NCBI GenBank assembly: GCA_002457595.1
Contig: NTJR01000003.1
Span: 1-45,673, forward strand
Direction of reading: 5' to 3'
DNA: 45,673 nt
Source of the DNA: Marine Group II euryarchaeote MED-G36
GTDB taxonomy: Archaea > Thermoplasmatota > Poseidoniia > Poseidoniales > Thalassarchaeaceae
Part shown: positions 16,102 through 24,303 of the stretch, piece after piece
How positions within the stretch are numbered: position 1 is the stretch's first letter
Layout: the number at the start of each line of letters is the position of its first letter
Program-made: the position numbers and the translations under genes
The notes under the pieces: model-generated
Database searches by the model: none
What the model was told of the DNA's origin: nothing
Seen by the model: the letters and a program-made list of their open reading frames with translations, nothing else

Positions 16102-17328
16102 ATGGCTCTCGACATTCAGTCAATTCGAGCGGATTTTCCCATTCTAGAACGTGTTCTACCAAATGGAAAGAAATTGGTTTATTTTGATAATGCCGCAACC
16201 TCACAGAAACCAAAAATTGTAATTGATGCTATGACTAAATTCTATGAACAATACAACTCAAATGCCCATAGGGCCAATCATACATTAGCGGAAGAGGCTA
16301 CAGCCGCCTTGGAACACTCCCGCTTGAGTATTTCTCGGTATTTTGGTACAAGTCCCGCTAACCTAATCTACACTAGTGGAGCTACTGAAGCAATCAACCT
16401 TGCAGCCTATGGCTGGGCTAGATATAATCTTGAGAGAGACGATGTTGTTGTGGTAACAGAAATGGAACACCACGCTGATATTGTACCTTGGCAGGAAATG
16501 AGCAAAGAGAAAGGTATTGAACTTAGATATGTACCAATTGATACCAAGACCTTCACGTTAGATATGGATGCTTTTGAAGTCGCGCTAGAAGGTGCAAAAC
16601 TGGTATGCGTGGTACATACAAGTAATGTTCTAGGAGTTCGCAATCCCGTAGAGGATATAATTGAGAAATCTCATGCAGTTGGTGCTAGAGTATTGATTGA
16701 TAGTGCACAAGGAGCGCCACATGAACGAATCTTCTTTGACAATTTAGGAGCTGATTTCGTAGCCATTTCAGCACACAAAATGGCCGGCCCGACTGGAATT
16801 GGTTGTTTGCTTGTTAAGTCGGAAGCCATGGAACAGATGGGGCCGTTCATGACAGGTGGTTCGATGATTCGTAGAGTCACAACCGAAGGTTCAGTCTTCC
16901 AAGAAGGACATGCAATGTTTGAGACTGGGACGCCAAGGATTGCAGAGGCTATTGGTTGGGGTGCTGCAGTAGAATGGCTGAGTCAGTTCGAAATGAGAGA
17001 AGTTCATGCTCATATCCAAGACATTGCATCTTGGACAGCAAATCAAATGCTTGAGATTCCCGGAATAAGAGTATTCGGCGACCCTAGTTTACCAGGCTCT
17101 AGCGGTGCTGTATCTTTCCTTCATGATTCAATTCAATCTCAGGATCTCGCATTTTTGCTAGATGAGGGTGGATTTGCAGTTAGAACTGGACATCATTGCG
17201 CTCAGCCTCTTATGGATGCTCTTGGCGTACCCTCAACTAATCGCGCCTCATTTTGGATTTACAATACACTCGATGAGGCTCAAGCATTTGTGTCTCATTT
17301 ACGCTATGTTTGTGAGCGATTCGCTTGA
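16102..17328 (+). CDS. sufS: Cysteine desulfurase SufS
   Basis: This PLP enzyme removes sulfur from cysteine and loads it as a persulfide for Fe-S cluster assembly. YFDNAATSQKP, the Schiff-base Lys226 in ISAHKMAGPTGIG, FETGTP and the active-site Cys366 in TGHHCAQPLM are all present. This is the group II (SufS/CsdA) type, with a short Cys loop that needs SufE. The 408-residue length is typical. sufE follows after 45 bases and the DUF59 gene after another 4, forming an obvious operon. The scaffold proteins SufBCD are not in the window. Confidence 0.96.
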   Translation: MALDIQSIRADFPILERVLPNGKKLVYFDNAATSQKPKIVIDAMTKFYEQYNSNAHRANHTLAEEATAALEHSRLSISRYFGTSPANLIYTSGATEAINLAAYGWARYNLERDDVVVVTEMEHHADIVPWQEMSKEKGIELRYVPIDTKTFTLDMDAFEVALEGAKLVCVVHTSNVLGVRNPVEDIIEKSHAVGARVLIDSAQGAPHERIFFDNLGADFVAISAHKMAGPTGIGCLLVKSEAMEQMGPFMTGGSMIRRVTTEGSVFQEGHAMFETGTPRIAEAIGWGAAVEWLSQFEMREVHAHIQDIASWTANQMLEIPGIRVFGDPSLPGSSGAVSFLHDSIQSQDLAFLLDEGGFAVRTGHHCAQPLMDALGVPSTNRASFWIYNTLDEAQAFVSHLRYVCERFA

Positions 17329-17373
17329 GATTAATGTGGGCATATTGAATAGAGTCAACGATTAGGGTTTATC

Positions 17374-17799
17374 ATGGCGGAGAGTAAATGGCCAGAGCAC
17401 CTCGATGCAGTAGTCGAGGATTTCAAAGCTTGCTTCGATGCAATGGAAAGGTATGAGTTGTTGTTTGAGTACGCAAAGAAGAATCCTTCACCACTACCTG
17501 AAGATGAATGGACTGATGAGAATCAAGTTCAAGGTTGCCAGTCTCGTGCTCATGTGATTTGTTTAGTAGATTCGAATGGCCACTTTCAAATGCGCGGTGG
17601 AGCCGATGCTCAGATTGTTCAAGGCTTGATTTCTATTACTGCAATGGCTGTAAATGGGCTATCTAAATCGGAAGTTTCTCAACTTTCACCCGAATTCGTC
17701 GAAGAGATGGGAATTCGAAATTCACTTACTCCAAGTAGAGCAAATGGATTTTTGAATATGTTTGAGCGAGTTCGTTCAGAAGCGGAGAACTTAGGGTGA
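17374..17799 (+). CDS. sufE: Sulfur acceptor protein SufE
   Basis: A 141-residue SufE-family protein that takes persulfide sulfur from SufS. The active cysteine is Cys55 in VQGCQSRAHV, matching the family's V-x-GCQSx-V loop. GGADAQIVQGLISI and the N-terminal YELLFEYAKK helix are also typical. It lies between sufS and the DUF59 gene in one operon. SufE is common in bacteria and less usual in archaea, in keeping with the bacterial flavour of this operon. Confidence 0.95.
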   Translation: MAESKWPEHLDAVVEDFKACFDAMERYELLFEYAKKNPSPLPEDEWTDENQVQGCQSRAHVICLVDSNGHFQMRGGADAQIVQGLISITAMAVNGLSKSEVSQLSPEFVEEMGIRNSLTPSRANGFLNMFERVRSEAENLG

Positions 17800-17803
17800 T
17801 CTG

Positions 17804-18106
17804 ATGGTTGATGAGTCAACAGTCCGTGCTTCACTAATCGAAGTTGAAGACCCTGAGATGAAAATTTCAGTCATCGATCTTGGTCTAATCTATGACGTGC
17901 GCATTGAAGAGAGCCATGCTGAGATTGATATGACTCTAACTAGCCCTGGTTGCCCTGTTGCTGCTGAACTCATGGCGGCAGTTCACAGAGCGGCCTTGAC
18001 CACTGAAGGAATAGATAGTGTTCATGTGAACTTGACATTCTCACCACTCTGGGATCCCAGAATTCATGCCACAGAGGATGGAAAGTTCGAACTAGGTGTT
18101 TTCTGA
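17804..18106 (+). CDS. MIP18/DUF59 Fe-S assembly factor (SufT-like)
   Basis: A 100-residue DUF59 (MIP18-family) protein. VEDPEMKISVIDLGLIYDV is the family core, and MTLTSPGCPVA carries the conserved cysteine of the TxPxCP motif. HVNLTFSPLWDP closes the fold. Related proteins (SufT, the CIA factor MIP18) help deliver iron-sulfur clusters to target proteins. It starts four bases after sufE stops, so translation is probably coupled. It converges with folD. Confidence 0.92.
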   Translation: MVDESTVRASLIEVEDPEMKISVIDLGLIYDVRIEESHAEIDMTLTSPGCPVAAELMAAVHRAALTTEGIDSVHVNLTFSPLWDPRIHATEDGKFELGVF

Positions 18107-18114
18107 GATTTGTT

Positions 18115-18990
18115 TTATTCTAGAGTCATCTCAGCAGCCTGAACTGTATTGGACATTAGCATGGCGATAGTCATTGGACCCACGCCTCCAGGGACTGGAG
18201 TCATGTACTCCGCCACTTCAGCCGCTTCAGGGTCAACATCCCCTGCTAGACGACTTCCACTTTCTCTCGATTCATCAGCAACCCTGTTTATCCCCACATC
18301 AATGACAGTCGCACCAGGCTTAATCCAATCTGCTTTCACTGTAGTTGGCTTTCCTATTGCCGCAATAACAAGATCAGCCTGCCGGCAAATTTCTGCTGCA
18401 TCTTTAGTACGAGAGTGAGCTATAGTTACAGTAGCATCAACTCCTTTCTGAGCTAACATGAGTGCTAGTGGCATCCCCACAATCCGAGACCTTCCTATTA
18501 CTACAGCATTGGCTCCTTGAAGATTTATTCCCGCATTTTCAATCATTGCCATAACACCCGCAGGTGTACATGGCAGAAGACCATCCGACTGCCCCATCAC
18601 TAGGCGCCCTAGATTCATTGGATGGAATCCGTCTACATCCTTAGCGGGGTGGATTGCCTCAGTTATCGAAAGTTCGTCGGTACTAGGTGGAGTGGGACTT
18701 TGAACAAGTATGCCATGGATTGAATTGTCCGCATTGAGGTCTGAGACAACCTGCATAAGTTCTTCCTGAGAAACCTCACTTGGTAGGTCTACTCGAGTGC
18801 TCTTTATTCCACATCTCTCACATGCTCGCTGTTTGTTCCTTACGTACACGTGACTGGCAGCATCGTCGCCAGCTAGCACAACTGCTAAATGAGGGTCCAC
18901 ACCTTTCGATTTTAGTGCCGCTACTCTTTCTACTAACGAATTTTCTATCTTAGAACCAAGAGCTTTGCCATCTAAGAGAGTAGCACTCAC
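18115..18990 (-). CDS. folD: Bifunctional methylene-THF dehydrogenase / methenyl-THF cyclohydrolase FolD
   Basis: This enzyme interconverts 5,10-methylene-THF, 5,10-methenyl-THF and 10-formyl-THF. YVRNKQRACERCGI holds the catalytic lysine. ILVQSPTPP, DVDGFHPMNLGRL, PCTPAGVMAMIE, VIGRSRIVGMPLALML and TPVPGGVGPMTIAML are the standard FolD signatures. At 291 residues it is complete. It begins with GTG. It implies a tetrahydrofolate-based one-carbon pathway, fitting the glycine cleavage genes further along. It is tail to tail with the DUF59 gene, and tRNA-Thr lies just upstream on the same strand. Confidence 0.96.
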   Translation of the reverse strand: MSATLLDGKALGSKIENSLVERVAALKSKGVDPHLAVVLAGDDAASHVYVRNKQRACERCGIKSTRVDLPSEVSQEELMQVVSDLNADNSIHGILVQSPTPPSTDELSITEAIHPAKDVDGFHPMNLGRLVMGQSDGLLPCTPAGVMAMIENAGINLQGANAVVIGRSRIVGMPLALMLAQKGVDATVTIAHSRTKDAAEICRQADLVIAAIGKPTTVKADWIKPGATVIDVGINRVADESRESGSRLAGDVDPEAAEVAEYMTPVPGGVGPMTIAMLMSNTVQAAEMTLE

Positions 18991-19057
18991 GTTATCGTCG
19001 TAGGCTAAACCACCCTTGACCTTTCCTCGTCAAGATACCAGAGATAGATGTGGGATT

Positions 19058-19134
19058 TGGAGCCCCAGGAGGGATTCGAACCCCCGGCCGTCTGATTACA
19101 AATCAGATGCTCTACCAGGCTGAGCTACTGAGGC
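19058..19134 (-). tRNA. tRNA-Thr (anticodon UGU)
   Basis: A 77-base cloverleaf on the minus strand. Acceptor GCCTCAG pairs with CTGGGGC (one G-U); the anticodon stem TCTGA/TCAGA has loop TTTGTAA (anticodon TGT). The T loop is TTCGAAT, the discriminator is T (U73) and CCA is encoded. No intron. Confidence 0.95.
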
Positions 19135-19230
19135 AGTATACCCCGCGGCTCGACTTCGATTCTTGAACCCTACACCTGCGATAGTACCCTCAAAGGGGCC
19201 AACTTCAATGGTTGAACCCCCCTCCAATGT

Positions 19231-19650
19231 TTGTTGTCAGTCCCCCTAAGCACACCTGCGTCCCATCTTCGGACAAACACTGTGATCGCTGCCTGGGCAT
19301 GTTTAGTCGTAGGAGCAGGTGTCATCCTAGGGGTTCCTGGAGATCCATTTGCTCTTGCATTAGGAGCCCCTCTTGCAGTTTCTGGAGCGATTTTGCTGTT
19401 CATCGGATTAGGAATGAATACACAATCGACAAACTCTCCCGAAGAGATTGCAGCCTGGTCGCCCGATGCTGTGAAAATGCCTGATGCTGGGCGGCCAATG
19501 TATCGTGTTGATACATCCCTTGATCCTCCAATTCGTAGCTCCATATTATGTGGGAGATGTGGTCATTTGGAATGGGTTGATGGGAGTAAACCTTCCTCCT
19601 ATGATTGTGTGGATTGTGAGACTCCGCTCTGGATTAAAGAAGAGGAATGA
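19231..19650 (+). CDS. Small membrane protein with C-terminal zinc ribbon
   Basis: I do not recognise this gene as a named family. It encodes about 139 residues: two adjacent hydrophobic helices (VIAAWACLVVGAGVILGV and ALALGAPLAVSGAILLFIG), a linker, and a four-cysteine zinc ribbon of the form CGRCG ... CVDC. The start is uncertain: there is no in-frame ATG before the helices, so a TTG at 19231 or a GTG at 19282 must be used. It lies just upstream of pheS on the same strand and may share its promoter. Confidence 0.6.
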   Translation: MLSVPLSTPASHLRTNTVIAAWACLVVGAGVILGVPGDPFALALGAPLAVSGAILLFIGLGMNTQSTNSPEEIAAWSPDAVKMPDAGRPMYRVDTSLDPPIRSSILCGRCGHLEWVDGSKPSSYDCVDCETPLWIKEEE

Positions 19651-19722
19651 GCCTATCAGAGTGGCTCTCAAGTGACAATAATGAAAGATAAGAGACTTGA
19701 GCGCGAAAGGCGAGGTGACCAT

Positions 19723-21216
19723 ATGGACTTAGGAAATAACGAGCGAAGGATGCTCAAGTCTATGCTCTCCGCCCCTTCTCGAAATTGGAATTTGAAAGAA
19801 TTACTTGATTCGACGGGATGGGGCGATCAAGTGCATGTTGCGGGTGCAGGAAAGTCCCTTTACGAACAAGGATTAGTAGAAATTTCGGAGACCTCAACGC
19901 GTACAGTAAATCTTGCTTTCGAGGGCCATAAAGCAGCCTCTGAAGAATTACTTGAAGATCGTATTTGGCAGTGGATGCAAAATGCGGATGAAGGAGAAAG
20001 ATCCATGCAGGGCTTGTTTGCAGCAGGATTTGAACGTCATGAGGCAGGACCGGGAATTGGTCTTCTCAAGTCCCTTGGTATCAAAATTGAAGATGGCTCT
20101 TTCGTCTTTAGCAATGCTTCAGAAGTCAGTGAAGTAATTGCAAAACGTTCAGAATTTATTGAGAAACTTTCGCAAGAACCAATCTCTGAAGACGAATTGG
20201 ATTCAGAACTTGTTTCTCATTTTGCAGGTCGCAAAAATCTAATTTCTATTGAAGAAACAACTAGCCGTACTTGGACTCTAACCAACAAAGGTTCTGGAGT
20301 CAAATCATCAGACCTTGGTGAAATTGAGCAGATTGGCCAGTTGACTCCTGAAATTCTTCAAGGAGAATCATGGAGAGAGGCAGAATTCAAACCATTTGAC
20401 GTAAATGCTCCAGCGCCCACTCCTGCAGGAGGACGCCCTCATCCTATGCTGGCATTGATAGAAAGGATTCGTTCAGTTTTCCTAGAGATGGGTTTTTCTG
20501 AGATTGAAGGAAATTATGTTCAATCAGCTGGATGGAATATGGATGCGTTATTCATTCCTCAATCTCATCCGGCTAGAACAATGCAAGATACCTTCTATCT
20601 GTCCGAACCGAACAAGGTTCAGGTTTCTCCTGAGATGCTTGACTTGTGGGCCAGCGTCCATGAGCATGGACATGATACAGGAAGTAGAGGATGGGGTGCT
20701 AAATTTGACAAAGAAGAAGCCCAGAAGGCATTACTAAGAACTCATACAACAGTCAATACAGTTCGTCATATCGCTGAAAATCCTGACGAACCCTGTAGAG
20801 TATTTGGCATTGGTCGAGTATTCAGGCAGGAAACTATTGATCGAACTCATCTCCCTGAATTCCACCAAATTGAGGGCATTATCCACGAACCTGATGCGAA
20901 CCTACCAATGTTGATTTCTACCCTCAAAACATTCTATGCCAAGATGGGTTATCCTGATGTCCGAGTTCGCCCAGCTTACTTTCCTTACACAGAGCCATCC
21001 GTAGAGATAGAAGTTTTCTGGCGTGGCCAATGGCTTGAGTTGGGCGGTTCCGGAATTTTCCGACCAGAGGTTACTGAGCCCTTGGGAACAGAATGGCCGG
21101 TGTGTGCTTGGGGTATGGGGCTCGAGAGACTTGCAATGCTTGTACTTGAATTGGATGATATCAGAGAGTTGTACCAACCGGATCTCGAGAGACTTCAGGA
21201 TATGCCGATTCTCTGA
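19723..21216 (+). CDS. pheS: Phenylalanyl-tRNA synthetase alpha subunit
   Basis: The catalytic subunit of the heterotetrameric class II PheRS. The N-terminal 200 residues contain winged-helix modules typical of archaeal/eukaryotic PheS (NNERRMLKSMLS). The core shows motif 1 around HPMLALIERIRSVFLEMGF, motif 2 PCRVFGIGRVFRQETIDRTH...EFHQIEG, and motif 3 WGMGLERLAMLVL. I prefer the ATG at 19723, preceded by GAGGTG; a GTG at 19672 and an ATG at 19681 are alternatives. PheT does not follow, so the two subunit genes are separated. The last 56 bases overlap the convergent YHYH-protein gene. Confidence 0.95.
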   Translation: MDLGNNERRMLKSMLSAPSRNWNLKELLDSTGWGDQVHVAGAGKSLYEQGLVEISETSTRTVNLAFEGHKAASEELLEDRIWQWMQNADEGERSMQGLFAAGFERHEAGPGIGLLKSLGIKIEDGSFVFSNASEVSEVIAKRSEFIEKLSQEPISEDELDSELVSHFAGRKNLISIEETTSRTWTLTNKGSGVKSSDLGEIEQIGQLTPEILQGESWREAEFKPFDVNAPAPTPAGGRPHPMLALIERIRSVFLEMGFSEIEGNYVQSAGWNMDALFIPQSHPARTMQDTFYLSEPNKVQVSPEMLDLWASVHEHGHDTGSRGWGAKFDKEEAQKALLRTHTTVNTVRHIAENPDEPCRVFGIGRVFRQETIDRTHLPEFHQIEGIIHEPDANLPMLISTLKTFYAKMGYPDVRVRPAYFPYTEPSVEIEVFWRGQWLELGGSGIFRPEVTEPLGTEWPVCAWGMGLERLAMLVLELDDIRELYQPDLERLQDMPIL

Positions 21217-23140
21217 GTCCGTTTGCTGCCACAACAGCCATTGCAAGTAACGATATTACAATAGCGCCACTATTTGGCGGTGTCTTGAACCAAGGAGAAA
21301 TAACAGGCAGTACTTCACTCGACTGTCCTTGACCTCCACCTGGTGGTGGGCCAGCGTCACAACCTTCTGGCGGTGGTCCTATTCCAGGGCCCCATACATC
21401 CCCATCTGGAGGTCCTCCTGCACAGGGGTCGTCATCTCCTCCTCCGCCTCCTTGTCCTGCGTCGCTATTACCTGCTTCCATGACACCTCTGTAACAGTAA
21501 ATGAAGTATGGAAATCCTAAGTCGCCTTCTCCATTTACCCAAGTTGAGTGATAATGGTAAATTCCTTCAGGGTAGTCTGGAGTAGGGCTGTATACTCCAT
21601 TGCAGGCATCTAAGTCACCTAGACCAGCAACATACTCGTAGTCGTCTATTCCATTGTAACCACTTTCGCCTTCCTTAAGTTTGTATGAAGAAGTCATTTC
21701 TTTGGTATCGCCATCCTCATCCCAACCTACAAATCCATAGATAGGGTAACCATCGAAAGCAAAGCCGATTATTGGCGAATGCTCACTAACTGTGCGCGAT
21801 GATTCCATATTGTAGTCAGCCCAAGTCTCTCCATTATCTTCATCGGCGTGCCAGTGCATACAGTTCGCATCAGCATGGTAGTGGTATTCCCCTCCTGGTC
21901 CAGAATGTGCGTGACAGATTCCTAACCAGACTTCTTGCCGATCTTCTTCGTACTCTCCCTCTTGGTTTGCCACAGCATCTCCTCCAGGGCCGTCTTCTGG
22001 TCCGAAGATAGGAACGCCATTTACTGCAACTGCAACAGGTCCTCTTTCTGGTGCTAGAGTGCATCCATCAGATGATGTTGAGGGGTCACAACCAGTTTGA
22101 TTTGTAGGCTCTAGTGGTAGAGTCCATTGGTGGTCCTCTTGAGCACTTGCACAACACCCTGGCCCTGATTCTAAGTCATGGTTGGGTAGTCCATTAGAGT
22201 CAATTTGAATATGAGTTTCATTTAGAGTGAAAGAAAGTTCACAGATGTGATTGTCGAATAAGGGGTCTCCATTCTCGTCAGTAGTATTGTAGTCGTCAAT
22301 TCCCTCAACCTGCTCCGTTGAGTCACAAAGTAGAACTTTTTCCCACCATTTCTGACTACCAGTAATTATTTCATCATCATCTTCATACTCGCATGAACCA
22401 TCATCTTCCTCAGCATTCTCGTCAAAGTTGTTAGCCTCAGAGTCGGTGCAACCACTAATTGGTGATGGATTTACTGTAAAGTTGACAACACTCGAATCTA
22501 TAGTAATGAAATTTATACCACAAGAAACTTCCATTGAAATTGAAACATTTTTTCTCATATTTTCTAGTGTCAATGAGAAATCTCCATTTTCTTCGAATGG
22601 TAAAATCAGTTTACTTTCTTCCAAATCTGTATCTGACCAAAAGAAATTACAACTTGAGATACTACTGTGTGAGACATTACCACTTAATTCTCCATTATCT
22701 CCATAATCTACAGTAGTAGGAAACGAATCAAGCGAAATTGTGGCGTTCTCTTCAGGTGGGAAAACAATAGTGAAATCTGTGAACCATCGTGTCTCTTGAT
22801 TGAGCTTATCAAAAGCAATAATATTCAGAGAGTGTGAACCAACTTCTAAATCACTGATGTCAATAGAAATCCCTCCCTCTTCATCGATTAAGTAATCCGA
22901 TACTACGTTACTGTTCAGACTAATGTCAATAATTAAATCTTCTAAATCTTCATCACTTATAGTAACTGAAATCGATTCGAGGGTCCCAATCTCAAATTGA
23001 CCTGGCTCATCTCCTGTGATCACCGGTGGCTGGTCGACTGGTGGCACTTGCTCGATATCGAAATACAGGATTCCGACCATTACGCTGCCAACCATAAGTG
23101 CTGCAAGAAATAGGCTACGCACCTGGTCTGCATTCTCCAT
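21161..23140 (-). CDS. Exported YHYH-domain protein, membrane anchored at both ends
   Basis: About 659 residues. An N-terminal hydrophobic helix (LFLAALMVGSVMVGILYF) acts as signal or anchor, and two beta-sandwich-like segments follow (residues 40-230). Next is a short Cys motif of the GCTDSEANNFDENA type, common in secreted proteins of aquatic microbes. A large YHYH-family domain (residues ~265-545) is rich in histidine: GICHAHSGPGGEYHYHAD, CMHWHAD, GIYHYHSTW. A Gly/Pro-rich linker leads to a C-terminal helix (GAIVISLLAMAVVAANG). YHYH domains have no settled function; the His clusters suggest metal binding. The last 18 codons are antisense to the end of pheS. It is the last gene of the minus-strand block that holds SCO and cupredoxin-like genes. 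The start ATG at 23140 is preferred to a TTG at 23149. Confidence 0.75.
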   Translation of the reverse strand: MENADQVRSLFLAALMVGSVMVGILYFDIEQVPPVDQPPVITGDEPGQFEIGTLESISVTISDEDLEDLIIDISLNSNVVSDYLIDEEGGISIDISDLEVGSHSLNIIAFDKLNQETRWFTDFTIVFPPEENATISLDSFPTTVDYGDNGELSGNVSHSSISSCNFFWSDTDLEESKLILPFEENGDFSLTLENMRKNVSISMEVSCGINFITIDSSVVNFTVNPSPISGCTDSEANNFDENAEEDDGSCEYEDDDEIITGSQKWWEKVLLCDSTEQVEGIDDYNTTDENGDPLFDNHICELSFTLNETHIQIDSNGLPNHDLESGPGCCASAQEDHQWTLPLEPTNQTGCDPSTSSDGCTLAPERGPVAVAVNGVPIFGPEDGPGGDAVANQEGEYEEDRQEVWLGICHAHSGPGGEYHYHADANCMHWHADEDNGETWADYNMESSRTVSEHSPIIGFAFDGYPIYGFVGWDEDGDTKEMTSSYKLKEGESGYNGIDDYEYVAGLGDLDACNGVYSPTPDYPEGIYHYHSTWVNGEGDLGFPYFIYCYRGVMEAGNSDAGQGGGGGDDDPCAGGPPDGDVWGPGIGPPPEGCDAGPPPGGGQGQSSEVLPVISPWFKTPPNSGAIVISLLAMAVVAANGLRESAYPEVSRDPVGTTL

Positions 23141-23178
23141 ATTGCTCAATGAAATCGCAACACCATTTCAAGATATAC

Positions 23179-23232
23179 CTGCAAATGTTTGCAATACTAT
23201 GCAAAACCTAGCAAATTCGCATTGAGCAGTGC
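23179..23232. promoter_or_regulatory. Cluster of GCAAA motifs upstream of YHYH gene
   Basis: Within 54 bases upstream of the YHYH-protein start there is an inverted repeat GCAAA-TG-TTTGC (23181-23192), then GCAAAA (23201), GCAAA (23211) and GTGCAATT (23229), at roughly ten-base spacing. This looks like a helically phased operator array, implying that the YHYH gene has its own regulated promoter. Inference only. Confidence 0.35.
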
Positions 23233-23240
23233 AATTCAAT

Positions 23241-24299
23241 TTATTCGTCAGCGAGAGTCTGTAAATCTACAACAAACCCTTCTAAATCCCAAGATGTGCC
23301 TGTATAAGCAATTCTCTTGCGCATTTCTTTGTCTAGGATGAAAGTGACTGTAGAATGCCCTACTTCGTAATTGCTGAGGCTTTCAGAGTGGGGGTTAGTG
23401 CCATTTTCTTCATCGGATGTTCCTTCAAGGACACAGGACAACCACTCGCCGTCTGGTCTTTCGTAACCGCCGTCACACATGCAGTGCGAATTACTACCTG
23501 AACCCATGACCCATCCTTTGCCATTGCAGTCTACTCCAACGGGTAACATCGAAAAGTTAGCATTTTGAGCAACCCAAGCAATATGTGTATTGTGATCAGC
23601 ATTTGAGTCCAAGAAACCATCTTCTGCCATTGTCCAACTCCAAGTATCGAGGTCCCATTTGTAAAGAGTCCAATTTACCTCAGAATCCAAGGTTAGATTG
23701 TTCTCCTCGCGAGCCATAGTATCAAGATCAGAAACCGTGCTGCTAAGACTCAGATTCTCAAAAGGATAGTCGATTTTGAAAGTTGAATTATTTTCGTTCA
23801 AAAGCAATACTCGATTTGTAGCGTCTTCTGGAGGCGAACTTGCAGCAATGTGTTCATTGTCTACAATAACATTCCAATCCCTGTAAATCTGAACCAATTC
23901 ACTCGATTGTTCCGAAGTTAAGTGTGCCCAATCATAATTCATCAATTCAGTCCATTCAGCCATATGCTCGACAGTATCACGTGCAGGATCAATTGTAATT
24001 GAAATAAATAGAACTGCTTCTTCGTACCCGTCTAAGTTTTCCTTAGCCCAAGCCATATTGGCCGAGATGGCAAGACAGATGTCTGGACATGCAGTGTAAA
24101 TGAAGGCTACAACAATGACTGTGCCATTGTGGTCAGAGAGAGTAAAACTCTCTCCATTCTGGTCTAGCAAAGTGAAGTCAGGTGCTATTGGAGGCTCTCG
24201 ATACTCGATACCATTGAACTCTAAATCATCTCCACCTTGTCCTAAGCAGCCAGAAATCATGATGGAAACAAGAAATAAGGAAATGAACGATTTTCGCAT
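23241..24299 (-). CDS. SCO1/SenC-family lipoprotein with large insertion
   Basis: An exported thioredoxin-fold protein of the SCO family, which delivers copper to cytochrome oxidase or acts as a thiol-disulfide reductase. A lipobox ends at Cys18 (MISGCLGQ). The copper/redox cysteines are Cys71 and Cys75 (ACPDIC), and ISITIDPARDT is the next conserved strand. The third ligand, His315, lies in YEVGHSTVTFILD near the C-terminus. Between them sits an unusual insertion of about 130 residues (~160-300) with four cysteines (VDCNGKGWVMG, HCMCDGGYERPDG, WLSCVLEG). At 352 residues it is far longer than normal SCO (about 200). It follows SCO-A after 4 bases. Confidence 0.87.
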   Translation of the reverse strand: MRKSFISLFLVSIMISGCLGQGGDDLEFNGIEYREPPIAPDFTLLDQNGESFTLSDHNGTVIVVAFIYTACPDICLAISANMAWAKENLDGYEEAVLFISITIDPARDTVEHMAEWTELMNYDWAHLTSEQSSELVQIYRDWNVIVDNEHIAASSPPEDATNRVLLLNENNSTFKIDYPFENLSLSSTVSDLDTMAREENNLTLDSEVNWTLYKWDLDTWSWTMAEDGFLDSNADHNTHIAWVAQNANFSMLPVGVDCNGKGWVMGSGSNSHCMCDGGYERPDGEWLSCVLEGTSDEENGTNPHSESLSNYEVGHSTVTFILDKEMRKRIAYTGTSWDLEGFVVDLQTLADE

Positions 24300-24303
24300 G
24301 ATT

